Source of the DNA: Paraglaciecola psychrophila 170
Lineage (GTDB): Bacteria; Pseudomonadota; Gammaproteobacteria; Enterobacterales; Alteromonadaceae
Reading direction: 5' to 3'
Assembly: GCF_000347635.1 (NCBI RefSeq)
Contig: NC_020514.1
Location: forward strand, 2,852,001 to 2,916,000
Length of the DNA: 64,000 nucleotides
In this document: positions 36,922 through 45,578 of the stretch, piece by piece
Layout: every line of letters begins with the position of its first letter
Position numbering within the stretch: the first letter of the stretch is position 1
Notes under the pieces: generated by a model
Told to the model about the DNA's origin: nothing
The model's database searches: none
The model's input: only the letters and a program-made list of their open reading frames with translations
Made by a program: the position numbers and the translations under genes

Positions 36922-37784
36922 GCCTACCAGTAAAAACATGGTTTGACGCATTGCACCAATGCCAAATGCAAGGCAAAAGTTATGTGTTAGTGACATTACT
37001 TGCCACTGCAGGCTCTACACCCAGAAATGGCGGTACAAAAATGTTGGTGTGTGATGACAGCGCCTTTGACACAATTGGCGGTGGTCACCTAGAGTTTGAA
37101 GTGATAAAACAAGCGCGTAACCTGCTGCTTGAAAACACCACAACACAAAAAATAGAACACTATCCCCTTTCGAGTAAGTTAGGTCAGTGCTGTGGTGGAG
37201 CTACAAATGTGTTGTTTGAAACATTCACTCAGCACACCCAACATATCGCCATTTACGGGGCAGGTCATGTATCCAAAGCATTAGTGCCTATTTTATCGCA
37301 ACTGCCGTTACAAATAAGTTGGATAGACAATCGTCAAGCTATGCTTGATGAGATAGCCCAGCACTCTCAGCCAAGTAACCTTAAATTAGTGGTTAGCGAG
37401 AATCCTGAAGACACCATTGCTACTCTGCCTAGCGGTTCTTGGGTAATGATCATGACCCATAGCCATCAATTAGACTTTGACATAGTCGAGGCAGCGCTGA
37501 AGCGCAAAGATATGGCCTTTGTAGGCATGATTGGCTCAGATACCAAAGCTAGGCGTTTTAGAACGCGATTGGTTCACCGTGAATTTGAACCGCTAGATAT
37601 TCAGCGACTTGTTTCTCCTGTCGGATTACTGGATATTTCTGGTAAACGCCCTATCGAAGTAGCGGTATCCATGGCGGCACAATTAATCCAACGTTTAGAG
37701 CCTGAAAAAAACACGCAATCTCAACAAAAACAAGCATGGCGAGACAATAAACAACTTATGCAATCTTTGGTAACAACTAAATGA
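36918..37784 (+). CDS. xdhC: xanthine dehydrogenase accessory protein XdhC
   Basis: 288 residues from the ATG at 36918, which overlaps the xdhB stop as ATGA. An N-terminal XdhC/CoxI domain has VTLLATAGSTPRNGGTKMLV, IGGGHLEFEVI and LGQCCGGATNVLFE. A Rossmann-like C-terminal domain has IAIYGAGHVSKALVPIL and AFVGMIGSDTKARRFR. XdhC binds molybdenum cofactor, has it sulfurated, and delivers it to XdhB. The 4-base overlaps on both sides indicate translational coupling. Confidence 0.95.
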   Translation: MSLPVKTWFDALHQCQMQGKSYVLVTLLATAGSTPRNGGTKMLVCDDSAFDTIGGGHLEFEVIKQARNLLLENTTTQKIEHYPLSSKLGQCCGGATNVLFETFTQHTQHIAIYGAGHVSKALVPILSQLPLQISWIDNRQAMLDEIAQHSQPSNLKLVVSENPEDTIATLPSGSWVMIMTHSHQLDFDIVEAALKRKDMAFVGMIGSDTKARRFRTRLVHREFEPLDIQRLVSPVGLLDISGKRPIEVAVSMAAQLIQRLEPEKNTQSQQKQAWRDNKQLMQSLVTTK

Positions 37785-38332
37785 ATCAACAAAACAGCTT
37801 GTCATTACAAGCACTAAATAGCCTCGATGGCAGAGAGGCTAAACAATGGTTTAGCCAATGTTGCGCTGCACCTAAATGGTTTAAGAGTATGTCACAGGCT
37901 CGCCCCTTCGCTGATATTCATACAGTGCTAAAAGCCGCAACAGATATTTGGCAGCAATGCTCTACCTCAGAATTTTTAATCGCTTTTGAAGCCCATCCAA
38001 TGATCGGCGACGTAAATAGTTTACGTGAAAAATATGTGGCCACTAAAAATATGGCCAGCAACGAACAACAAGGTGCAACTGATGCAGATAACGAAACATT
38101 GCAGAATTTAGCCACCGCCAATCATGAATATCTAAATCGGCATGGCTTTATATTTATTATTTGTGCCAGCGGCCTGAGTGCCAACACAATGCTGGATGCC
38201 GTTTTGTCACGTTTACACAATGATACCGCGACAGAAATGACGCTTGCCGCAGCAGAACAAATTAAAATCACCTTACTAAGATTAGAGAAGGGATTAGTAA
38301 ATAACCTAGAAAAAGGAATACACACATCATGA
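37781..38332 (+). CDS. uraD: OHCU decarboxylase
   Basis: 183-residue 2-oxo-4-hydroxy-4-carboxy-5-ureidoimidazoline decarboxylase, the last step from urate to S-allantoin. The family motif region FEAHPMIGDVNSL contains the catalytic His, and later segments GATDADNETLQNLATANHEYLNRHGF and FIICASG are typical. Its ATG overlaps the xdhC stop, and uraH follows with another 4-base overlap. Length is about normal. Confidence 0.94.
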   Translation: MNQQNSLSLQALNSLDGREAKQWFSQCCAAPKWFKSMSQARPFADIHTVLKAATDIWQQCSTSEFLIAFEAHPMIGDVNSLREKYVATKNMASNEQQGATDADNETLQNLATANHEYLNRHGFIFIICASGLSANTMLDAVLSRLHNDTATEMTLAAAEQIKITLLRLEKGLVNNLEKGIHTS

Positions 38333-38655
38333 GCATTAGTCTTTCCAGCCATGTTTTAGATACGACTTTAGGTAAACCCGCAGCCAAAATGAAATTAACC
38401 TTAACCACCCAAGATGGGCAAATTATTCATGCCCAAACTGATAGTGATGGCCGCTGTAATCAATGGCAATATTATGATTTTAAAGCGGGTGAATATTGCC
38501 TGCGTTTTTATACAAAAGATTACTTAATATCACACCACAGCCAAGCATTTTATCCTTTTGTGGATATACATTTTGAGCTCACTGAAAACGGTGGTCACTA
38601 TCATGTACCTCTGCTTATTTCACCTTTTGGTTTTAGTAGTTATCGCGGCAGTTAG
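38329..38655 (+). CDS. uraH: 5-hydroxyisourate hydrolase (transthyretin-like)
   Basis: 108-residue transthyretin-related hydrolase, opening 5-hydroxyisourate to OHCU. It has SSHVLDTTLGKPAAKM at the N-terminus and the C-terminal tetrapeptide YRGS, both diagnostic of the enzyme as opposed to vertebrate transthyretin; VPLLISPFGFSSYRGS is the full end. No signal peptide, so cytosolic. Sits between uraD (overlap ATGA) and guaD. Confidence 0.95.
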   Translation: MSISLSSHVLDTTLGKPAAKMKLTLTTQDGQIIHAQTDSDGRCNQWQYYDFKAGEYCLRFYTKDYLISHHSQAFYPFVDIHFELTENGGHYHVPLLISPFGFSSYRGS

Positions 38656-38705
38656 TCTGGAATGTATTGTTACAGTTGAAGACAGTTAAAGAGAACCCAT
38701 TATTT

Positions 38706-40022
38706 ATGACAACCCAAGCTTATCGTGCTTCGATATTGCATTTTCCCAAACAAAGTCACAGTCCTAAACAGGACTATGTATACTTTGAAGATGGAATTTT
38801 AGTTACGCGTAACGAAAAAATAGAATTCATTGGAGAGTACAAAGCCAATATAAATCAATACGTTGAAGCTAAACTTCATGATTATACTGGCAAATTGCTT
38901 TTACCCGGTTTTATTGACAGCCATTTACATTTTCCGCAAACAGAAATGCTTGCCAGCTTTGGCGAACAGTTACTTGACTGGTTAACGGATTACACATTTC
39001 CAGTGGAACGCAAGTTTGCTGACGTTGAATACGCTAATCACATTGCTAAAATATTCATTAAGCAATTACATCGACATGGCACCACCACGGGCATGGTGTA
39101 TTCGTCGGTACATAAACAAGCGGCTGACGCTCTTTTCCAAGAAGCCGCCAGTCATAATATGTTGTTGATTGCCGGTAAAGTGTGCATGGACAGGCACTGC
39201 CCAGATTGGCTTAAAGACACTCCCCAAAGTGCTCAGCAAGAAAGCGCGGCTCTGATAGAAAAGTGGCATAACAATGGCCGACTGAAATATGCCATTACCC
39301 CGCGTTTTGCACCCACAAGCAGCCCTGAACAATTGCATGCATTAGGTGAGTTAGCTCAACAATACCCGGATGTATTTATTCAGACTCACTTATCTGAGAA
39401 CCATAAAGAAATCGCTTGGGTAAAGGAGTTATTCCCAGAGCGTAAAAATTATTTAGATGTTTACGATCATTATGGCTTACTCAGGAAAGGGGCAGTGTTT
39501 GGTCACGGTATCCATTTAGAGCAAGCTGAATGGCAACGCTTACAAGAAACCCAAGCAAGTATTGCGTTTTGCCCCACCTCAAATTTATTTTTAGGTAGCG
39601 GCCTCTTTGATTTAGCTAAAGCTGAACAACAAAACATCCCTGTTATGCTCGCCACTGATGTGGGCGGCGGCACAAGTTTTAGCATGTTAAAAACCATGGG
39701 CGAGGCTTACAAAATCTGCCAGCTAAAAGGTAACCAAATGGATCCTATGCATGGGTTGTATTTGATGACTCAAGGGGCAGCGGTGGGATTAGGGCTAGAA
39801 TATGAAATTGGTAACCTTAATCCCGGCACCGATGCAGACTTTGTTATTCTCGACCCAGAATTTGACGAGCTCAGTGCGCTGCGTTTTGAACATCACCGCA
39901 CCCCCCAAGATATTATTTTTGCACTCAGCATGTTAGCTGATGATAGAGCCATAATGGCCACTTACGTAGCGGGAAAAGTAGTCTACCAAGCCGATAAACA
40001 AGTATTAAAAGGAGCACACTAA
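38706..40022 (+). CDS. guaD: guanine deaminase
   Basis: 438 residues from the ATG at 38706 (MTTQAYRASIL), preceded by AAAGAGAA. A start 13 codons upstream is in frame but gives an N-terminus unlike the family. Metal ligands are in DSHLHFPQTE, HLSENHKE, FGHGIHLE and LATDVGGGTSFSM, matching GuaD of the amidohydrolase superfamily, which turns guanine into xanthine for XDH. The PQTEMLASFGEQLLDWL stretch is typical. Its stop overlaps the puuD start. Confidence 0.94.
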   Translation: MTTQAYRASILHFPKQSHSPKQDYVYFEDGILVTRNEKIEFIGEYKANINQYVEAKLHDYTGKLLLPGFIDSHLHFPQTEMLASFGEQLLDWLTDYTFPVERKFADVEYANHIAKIFIKQLHRHGTTTGMVYSSVHKQAADALFQEAASHNMLLIAGKVCMDRHCPDWLKDTPQSAQQESAALIEKWHNNGRLKYAITPRFAPTSSPEQLHALGELAQQYPDVFIQTHLSENHKEIAWVKELFPERKNYLDVYDHYGLLRKGAVFGHGIHLEQAEWQRLQETQASIAFCPTSNLFLGSGLFDLAKAEQQNIPVMLATDVGGGTSFSMLKTMGEAYKICQLKGNQMDPMHGLYLMTQGAAVGLGLEYEIGNLNPGTDADFVILDPEFDELSALRFEHHRTPQDIIFALSMLADDRAIMATYVAGKVVYQADKQVLKGAH

Positions 40023-41230
40023 TGTTGCTTGATTGGATTTCATTATTTCTTCGCTGGTTTCATGTTGTCGCTGGTGTCGCATGGATTGGCGCATCGTTTT
40101 ATTTTATCTGGCTAGATAATAATTTACGCACTCCACCTGACTGGAAAAAGCAAAAAGGTATCAAGGGTGATTTGTGGGCGGTGCATGGCGGTGGTTTTTA
40201 CGAAGTAGCTAAATATGAATATGGTCCAGAAGTAATACCTGAAAAGCTCCATTGGTTTAAATGGGAAGCCTATACCACCTGGATCAGCGGTTTTTTATTA
40301 CTGTGCTTAGTTTATTATCATGGCGCAGCTATTTATCTAATTGATAGTTCGGTTATGGACCTAACCCCTTCCCAAGCGATAAGTAGAGGTTTAGCCCTTA
40401 TCTTTGGTGGGTTATTTATTTATGAAGCCGCCTGTCGTAGCCCGCTATCAAGATATCCGAAGGTCTTCGGTATCATGTTTTTAGTGATGCTAGCGGTAGC
40501 TAGTTACTTGGCCACTCAGTGGTTCAGTGGACGAGGCGCATTCATTCATATAGGTGCGTTAATCGGTACCATCATGGCTGGTAATGTATTCTTTAAAATT
40601 ATGCCTGCTCAAAGATTAATGGTTGACGCAGTTGCCAATAAAACCGAGATTGATCCTAGTTGGGGTCTGGGTGCCAAATTACGCTCGGTACACAACAATT
40701 ATCTTACCCTACCCTTGTTATTTATTATGATCAGCAACCATTACCCTATGACTTACCAACATCAGAATGCTTGGTTAGTATTGATGGCAATTGGATTAGT
40801 TTCAGCTTGGATCCGTCATTATTTCAACCTAAAACATATCGGTATTTCTCGCCCCTCGATCTTGGTCACAGGCGCGATTGGGATGGTAATGATTGCTGGC
40901 TGGGTATCTATGCCTGTGATGGTAAAAGAGGACAGTTTAAGCACAGAAAATACGCCAGTCATCGAACTTAATGCACAGCAACAACAAGTATTTGATGTTA
41001 TACAAACCCACTGTGCCAACTGTCATGCCGCTAATCCGACAGATGAAATTTTTGTGGTTGCACCTGTAGGATTAATGTTCGATACATGGCAGCAAATAGA
41101 GCAACGTGCGGCGGTTATTCATAATCGAGCCGTTGTAACTAAAGACATGCCAATGATGAATAAAACGGGGATGACTGAAGCAGATAGGCAAGTTATTGGC
41201 ACTTGGTTTGAGGGTTTATCGTCTAAGTAA
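40022..41230 (+). CDS. puuD: urate hydroxylase PuuD (membrane-bound, cytochrome c domain)
   Basis: 402 residues. About eight hydrophobic helices form the urate hydroxylase domain (LRWFHVVAGVAWIGASFYFIWLD at the N-terminus, LHWFKWEAYTTWISGF). A C-terminal cytochrome c domain has the haem motif HCANCHA. PuuD oxidises urate to 5-hydroxyisourate in the inner membrane, passing electrons to the respiratory chain instead of making peroxide. It replaces soluble uricase here, consistent with UraH and UraD in the same operon. Last gene of the operon. Confidence 0.94.
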   Translation: MLLDWISLFLRWFHVVAGVAWIGASFYFIWLDNNLRTPPDWKKQKGIKGDLWAVHGGGFYEVAKYEYGPEVIPEKLHWFKWEAYTTWISGFLLLCLVYYHGAAIYLIDSSVMDLTPSQAISRGLALIFGGLFIYEAACRSPLSRYPKVFGIMFLVMLAVASYLATQWFSGRGAFIHIGALIGTIMAGNVFFKIMPAQRLMVDAVANKTEIDPSWGLGAKLRSVHNNYLTLPLLFIMISNHYPMTYQHQNAWLVLMAIGLVSAWIRHYFNLKHIGISRPSILVTGAIGMVMIAGWVSMPVMVKEDSLSTENTPVIELNAQQQQVFDVIQTHCANCHAANPTDEIFVVAPVGLMFDTWQQIEQRAAVIHNRAVVTKDMPMMNKTGMTEADRQVIGTWFEGLSSK

Positions 41231-41285
41231 TGGAGTACCTAGATATGAGTTCGACTAAATAAATAGCTACCTGAATAAAAGACGT

Positions 41286-42176
41286 CTAAGTAACAGGCAG
41301 CCATAATATTAATTCATTTGGGATACACATTTCACCGTCGAGAGTCGCGATAGTAATGTGTAACCCATTGTCTTGAATAACTTGCCCAGCACTATAATTA
41401 TGTTGATAACATTTTGCATTCACTTCTGGAGCAAATTGTTTCTGTTGCAAAAATGTGCAGGATTTGGAATTTAAAGAAGATGAAGAATATGTTACTAAGC
41501 AGACTCTCCCAGCAATATCAGCATAAGTACCTAAACTGCCAAAGGCACGTAACGTTGTTAAAAGTACAGACGTTGGTTGCCGCCAATCAAGAGTTTGCTC
41601 ACTTACTGTGATCGAAGACCAATAACTGCCCTCACCTTGTGTTTGGCTATTCTGGTAGTAGCCATCTAAATCAGATAAAAACGTCGATAATAAGTCAGGA
41701 GTTTGCTGGAAAATTTTAACACTCAGGCTATCAAATGTTTCCTGTTCATCAATCGATATGGTTTTTTGCAGTAAGATATCACCGGCATCGAATTCGTTAC
41801 TGAGCTTATGTAAGGTTATGCCAGCGTAAATTGATTGTTTTAAAATCAAATGCGGCAAAGGTGTCATGCCCTTGCCTTCTGGTAATAGTGTTGGATGTAC
41901 GTTAACGGCATATTTTAGGTCAGCTGGAACAGGTATTTTCCAAGGATATTCAGCACTAAAAAACAACTCAACGCCCTTCTCAACTAACGTTTGCATATCT
42001 GCTAAGCAAGGTTTACCAAAACAAAGGTTTATGTGGTTTTTATTTGCGAATTGAATCACTTTGTCTGAAAACGGGCTACTTTCACCCGTATAAATAGCAG
42101 TGAATTCATAATCCTGTTTTAAGAACACGTCTAAGCATGAAAATAACGGATCGTAACCAAAATATGTAATTTTCAT
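41286..42176 (-). CDS. formyltransferase family protein
   Basis: 296 residues related to methionyl-tRNA formyltransferase and 10-formyl-THF-dependent sugar formyltransferases. The N-terminal Rossmann-like domain has the NVHPTLLPEGKGMTPLPHLI loop (Asn/His catalytic pair) and ITLHKLSNEFDAGDIL (catalytic Asp). A C-terminal OB-like segment follows, with LDWRQPTSVLLTTLRAF. It is shorter and more divergent than Fmt, which should also exist elsewhere. It is convergent with puuD and downstream of the purine operon; substrate unknown. A one-carbon role linked to purine breakdown is conceivable. Confidence 0.83.
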   Translation of the reverse strand: MKITYFGYDPLFSCLDVFLKQDYEFTAIYTGESSPFSDKVIQFANKNHINLCFGKPCLADMQTLVEKGVELFFSAEYPWKIPVPADLKYAVNVHPTLLPEGKGMTPLPHLILKQSIYAGITLHKLSNEFDAGDILLQKTISIDEQETFDSLSVKIFQQTPDLLSTFLSDLDGYYQNSQTQGEGSYWSSITVSEQTLDWRQPTSVLLTTLRAFGSLGTYADIAGRVCLVTYSSSSLNSKSCTFLQQKQFAPEVNAKCYQHNYSAGQVIQDNGLHITIATLDGEMCIPNELILWLPVT

Positions 42177-42204
42177 ATTAACAATAAACTATGCACATCT
42201 ATCC

Positions 42205-42408
42205 TCAATAAATAAAGCATAGAAATACTCCTAAGCTAACAGTTACGCCCACAAGAGAAACCATAACATCCCGATTTTTGCCATTCGATGACGCCAAAGA
42301 ATTTGGGTATCTACCAAAGGTTATGGCCTTACAAACAGGCCAACCTACCCAGTAAAAAACACTCCCAAAAAGGATCTCAACTACTAGGACTCGCACATAT
42401 GTAGACAA
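42205..42408 (-). CDS. small two-helix membrane protein
   Basis: About 67 residues with two hydrophobic helices: FGSVFYWVGWPVCKAITFGRYP and VMVSLVGVTVSLGVFLCF. The GWxxxxxxxFGRYP pattern after the first helix resembles a common family of small uncharacterised proteobacterial membrane proteins. The start is uncertain: TTG at 42408 is the nearest, and the frame is open further upstream without an ATG. Function unknown. Confidence 0.6.
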   Translation of the reverse strand: MSTYVRVLVVEILFGSVFYWVGWPVCKAITFGRYPNSLASSNGKNRDVMVSLVGVTVSLGVFLCFIY

Positions 42409-42602
42409 TAACTCAACGATGACTTCTATGATACATTCTCCTATTAAGACAATTAGCTAACGGGGTTTATCGCTAAAATCACAAGATAAGCGCAATAACT
42501 TGTCACAGTCTGGGCATAAATTAAAAACTAATCTTAAATAATTGATTTATGTGATGATAATTATCTGTTTTAATTAGTGAAACGCAATTAAATTAAGCCT
42601 TT

Positions 42603-43958
42603 ATGTTTGGTATTTTCAAACCCGCTCCACATATTCAATTACAACCCAAAGAACACATCGACGATGATTATAAAAAGCTACGCTGGCAAGTGTTTCTGGG
42701 TATTTTTGTAGGTTATGCAGGTTACTACTTGGTTCGTAAAAACTTTTCTTTAGCTATGCCCTTTTTAATTGAAGAGCAAGGTTTCAGTAAAGGCGAGTTG
42801 GGTATAGCGCTATCGGCGGTTTCTATCGCCTACGGTTTAAGTAAGTTTTTAATGGGTAGTGTATCAGACCGCAGTAACCCACGTTTTTTTCTGATGACCG
42901 GATTACTCATCTCTGCCGGTGTGATGTTTATATTTGGGTTTACCTCTTGGGCAACTCAAAGTATCGGTTCCATTTTTATCTTACTGTTCTTAAATGGCTG
43001 GGCTCAAGGTATGGGGTGGCCTGCTTGCGGCCGCACTATGGTGCATTGGTTCTCAGGCAACGAACGGGGTAAAACAGTTTCATTTTGGAATATTGCGCAC
43101 AATGTTGGTGGCGGTCTAATCGGCCCTCTTTCTATCTTGGGCATGGCTTGGTTTAATGAATGGCATAGTATTTTTTATGTGCCCGCTTTTGCTGCGTCAT
43201 TAATAGCCGTATTTATCTTTTTTACTCTCCGGGATACACCGCAGTCATGTGGATTACCCCCTATCGAAGCTTACCGCAACGATTACCCCAAAGATTATGA
43301 TGCATCACACGAACAAGAATTCAGCGCAAAAGAAATATTCTTAAAATATGTTCTTAATAACAAATTGCTTTGGTTTATTGCGGCGGCTAATGCTTTTGTC
43401 TACCTTATTCGTTACGGTGTTTTAGATTGGGCGCCCACCTACCTTTATGAAGTAAAAGACTTTTCGTTTAACAAAAGCTCGTGGGCGTATTTCTTATACG
43501 AATGGGCTGGCATACCTGGAACATTGTTATGCGGTTATATCAGTGACGCCTGGTTTAAAGGCCGTCGTGCACCACCCGCTATTTTGTATATGGTGTTGGT
43601 ATTAGTAGCCGTTCTTGTCTATTGGTTTAATCCTCCGGGCAATCCCACTATAGATATTGTCGCGCTGATGGCGATTGGCTTTTTAATTTACGGTCCCGTG
43701 ATGTTAATTGGACTCTTTGCCTTAGAGTTAGTCCCTAAAAAAGCAGCAGGCACCGCTGCCGGTTTAACGGGCTTATTTGGTTACTTAGGTGGTGCAGTAG
43801 TGGCTAATATTGTACTAGGTTACACCGTTGACCACTTTGGCTGGGACGGAGGCTTTATCCTGTTAGTGGGTGGCTGTATTTGCGCAATCATACTGATAGC
43901 TATGACCTTAAAACACGAAGTGGCTCATGAAAGTAACCAAGCACCCGCCAAAAATTAA
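42603..43958 (+). CDS. glpT: glycerol-3-phosphate:phosphate antiporter GlpT
   Basis: 451-residue major-facilitator transporter of the organophosphate:Pi antiporter family, very close to E. coli GlpT over its whole length: FKPAPH at the N-terminus, [74 protein letters not shown] and [25 protein letters not shown]. The Arg of YLVRKN and a second Arg in YLIRYG correspond to the substrate-phosphate binding pair. It stands alone; no glp enzymes are next to it. 2- or 3-phosphoglycerate transport is a less likely alternative. Confidence 0.94.
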   Translation: MFGIFKPAPHIQLQPKEHIDDDYKKLRWQVFLGIFVGYAGYYLVRKNFSLAMPFLIEEQGFSKGELGIALSAVSIAYGLSKFLMGSVSDRSNPRFFLMTGLLISAGVMFIFGFTSWATQSIGSIFILLFLNGWAQGMGWPACGRTMVHWFSGNERGKTVSFWNIAHNVGGGLIGPLSILGMAWFNEWHSIFYVPAFAASLIAVFIFFTLRDTPQSCGLPPIEAYRNDYPKDYDASHEQEFSAKEIFLKYVLNNKLLWFIAAANAFVYLIRYGVLDWAPTYLYEVKDFSFNKSSWAYFLYEWAGIPGTLLCGYISDAWFKGRRAPPAILYMVLVLVAVLVYWFNPPGNPTIDIVALMAIGFLIYGPVMLIGLFALELVPKKAAGTAAGLTGLFGYLGGAVVANIVLGYTVDHFGWDGGFILLVGGCICAIILIAMTLKHEVAHESNQAPAKN

Positions 43959-44019
43959 CGGTAATACACTTTAGCCAAAAGCAACACAACCTATTCCAAT
44001 TGAGACAAAAACAACAAAA

Positions 44020-44049
44020 TTGCCCCAATTGGTAAATCGGTGTTATAAT
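44020..44049 (+). promoter_or_regulatory. promoter with embedded palindrome before the RES/Xre pair
   Basis: TTGCCC (44020-44025) and TATAAT (44044-44049) with an 18-base spacer form a good sigma70 promoter 36 bases before the antitoxin ATG. The palindrome CCAATTGG (44025-44032) lies in the spacer, and a second copy of CCAATTG is at 43996-44002, which suits autorepression by the antitoxin complex. Confidence 0.6.
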
Positions 44050-44084
44050 CTTACTTAACAGCTTAAAATAGAGGTCTGTAAGTC

Positions 44085-44450
44085 ATGCGAGATATGCAAG
44101 CGGCTAAAACAAAAGACAGTCAAAACATAGTTATGAAAGCTTATATTAACGCCTACAAAACTATGGGGATGTCTGACGATAACGCAGCGAAGTTAATTGG
44201 CGTGGGCCGTTCGACATTGTTACGCAAACTGAGTTTTGAAACAGACTCTAAACAAAGTGAGCTTCAAATATTGTTTATTCGGTTTTACCGCTCTTTATTT
44301 GCCTTATTTGGAGGCGATCTTATTTCTATGAAACATTGGTTTGAACATAAAAACAAACATATTCGTGGTGTGCCTAGAGAGTTATGCTTTACGGTCACAG
44401 GCCTAGTCAATATCAATACTTATTTGGACGCATTAAGAGGTAAAGCTTGA
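44085..44450 (+). CDS. Xre/MbcA/ParS-type antitoxin
   Basis: 121 residues with an N-terminal helix-turn-helix (MGMSDDNAAKLIGVGRSTLLRKL) and a C-terminal MbcA/ParS toxin-binding region (LFGGDLISMKHWFEHKNKHIRGVPRELCFTVTGLVNINTYLDALRG). It neutralises the RES-domain toxin encoded next and probably represses the pair through the palindromic promoter. Its TGA overlaps the TTG start of the toxin gene. Confidence 0.88.
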   Translation: MRDMQAAKTKDSQNIVMKAYINAYKTMGMSDDNAAKLIGVGRSTLLRKLSFETDSKQSELQILFIRFYRSLFALFGGDLISMKHWFEHKNKHIRGVPRELCFTVTGLVNINTYLDALRGKA

Positions 44451-45196
44451 AGGCAAAGCAGATTATTGATGTTGCAGGAGGGTTAACCACTTATGCTAAT
44501 TCAGTTTGCCGGATGGTTGAAACACAAGAATATGCGGCGACCACTTCTTTAGTGGATGATCTCGAAGAACAAGCCATTTTAGAACAAATTCTCGATGACT
44601 TTAAACCCGGCTATGCGGATGACACCCAAAATTTACATTACCTGATATCCACCCCTTTCCGTTATCCCCCCTTAAAGTATGGTTCCCGTTTTGGAGCAAT
44701 TTTCGAGGCGAGTTATTTTTATGCCAGTGAAGCGATTAAGACTTGCCTAGCAGAAGCAGCCTTTTATCGTTTTTATCTAATTGATGGAACTGAAACCCCT
44801 TTCCCAAAAATGGTCCAGTCAGAACACTCTTTGTTTTTTGTTCGTGTATTAAGCAGCAGTGCCTTGGATTTGACTCAGATTCCAGATGCAGAAATACAAA
44901 ACCAACTAACCGATCCTATATCTTACTCCTTCACTCAACAAATAGGACTACAAGCACGTAAAGTCGGCGCTGATTTGCTGCGTTATTTCTCAGCACGAAG
45001 TCAAGAGCAAGGTATCAATGTGGCCATCGATAACCATAGGATTATTCAATCTGAAAAACCCGAGGATAAAGTGGAGTACATCTGTCAACTCGATCCAAAA
45101 ACTGGCATTTTAAGATTTTCAGAACCAAGAACCTTCCCTATTATGTTTACAAGAGAGCAGTTTTTAGTTGATGGAGAGTTGCCTTTATTAGGGTAA
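44447..45196 (+). CDS. RES-domain toxin (NAD+ phosphorylase/glycohydrolase type)
   Basis: 249-residue RES-domain protein. Key residues appear in the conserved places: Arg in SVCRMVE, PFRYPPLKYGSRFG, and YFYASEAIKTCLAEAAFYRFYL with the conserved Glu. Characterised RES toxins (MbcT of Mycobacterium, RES of Photorhabdus/Pseudomonas) degrade NAD+. Translation starts at a TTG within the antitoxin stop (TTGA), implying tight coupling. The pair lies just left of two inverted-repeat elements. Confidence 0.9.
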   Translation: MKAKQIIDVAGGLTTYANSVCRMVETQEYAATTSLVDDLEEQAILEQILDDFKPGYADDTQNLHYLISTPFRYPPLKYGSRFGAIFEASYFYASEAIKTCLAEAAFYRFYLIDGTETPFPKMVQSEHSLFFVRVLSSSALDLTQIPDAEIQNQLTDPISYSFTQQIGLQARKVGADLLRYFSARSQEQGINVAIDNHRIIQSEKPEDKVEYICQLDPKTGILRFSEPRTFPIMFTREQFLVDGELPLLG

Positions 45197-45239
45197 TCTG
45201 AATGTCAGTTATAACGAATAAGCATCCGTTAACTCTAAC

Positions 45240-45314
45240 TAACCTGAACTCGGGATAAGCCATACCGTCCTGTACAAATATTATTGCAGCACGTCTAACC
45301 CCAAGTTCAGGTTA
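45240..45314. repeat. 75-bp imperfect inverted-repeat element, MITE-like
   Basis: The left arm TAACCTGAACTCGGG (45240-45254) pairs with the right arm CCCAAGTTCAGGTTA (45300-45314) with a single wobble. Inside, CGTCCTGTA and TTGCAGCACG are also partly complementary, so the whole unit can fold as one long hairpin. No coding sequence inside. Confidence 0.7.
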
Positions 45315-45409
45315 ACTAATACGCATACAAGAATTCTTCAATAAAGCGGAAGCTTCAACAAACCTGCTCCCACAGTGCATGTCACTTTATCTTTAAGATG
45401 ATAACTACC

Positions 45410-45476
45410 TGTTCCTAAATTGAGGGTAACCCCCTATTTTCAGATTGCCTATCTATTGGGAGACTCCCTAGGAACA
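45410..45476. repeat. 67-bp element with 8-bp terminal inverted repeats
   Basis: TGTTCCTA (45410-45417) and TAGGAACA (45469-45476) are perfect inverse copies. Small internal hairpins (GGGTAACCCC and GGGAGACTCCC) lie between. Possibly a leader structure for the protease gene or a small mobile remnant. Confidence 0.5.
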
Positions 45477-45578
45477 AAACAATGCTCAGACAAGATTGAC
45501 TTTTCGATGTGGTCTGAGAATAAAATTAAGTTCTTCATTTTAGAATAACTTAAAAACTAAACACTTTGTGAGTCAAAA

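Larger units (their letters stand above)
45197..45578. other. intergenic region with two inverted-repeat elements
   Basis: No gene. It contains two hairpin-forming elements, 45240-45314 and 45410-45476, entered separately. The second lies about 100 bases before the protease gene. Confidence 0.6.
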
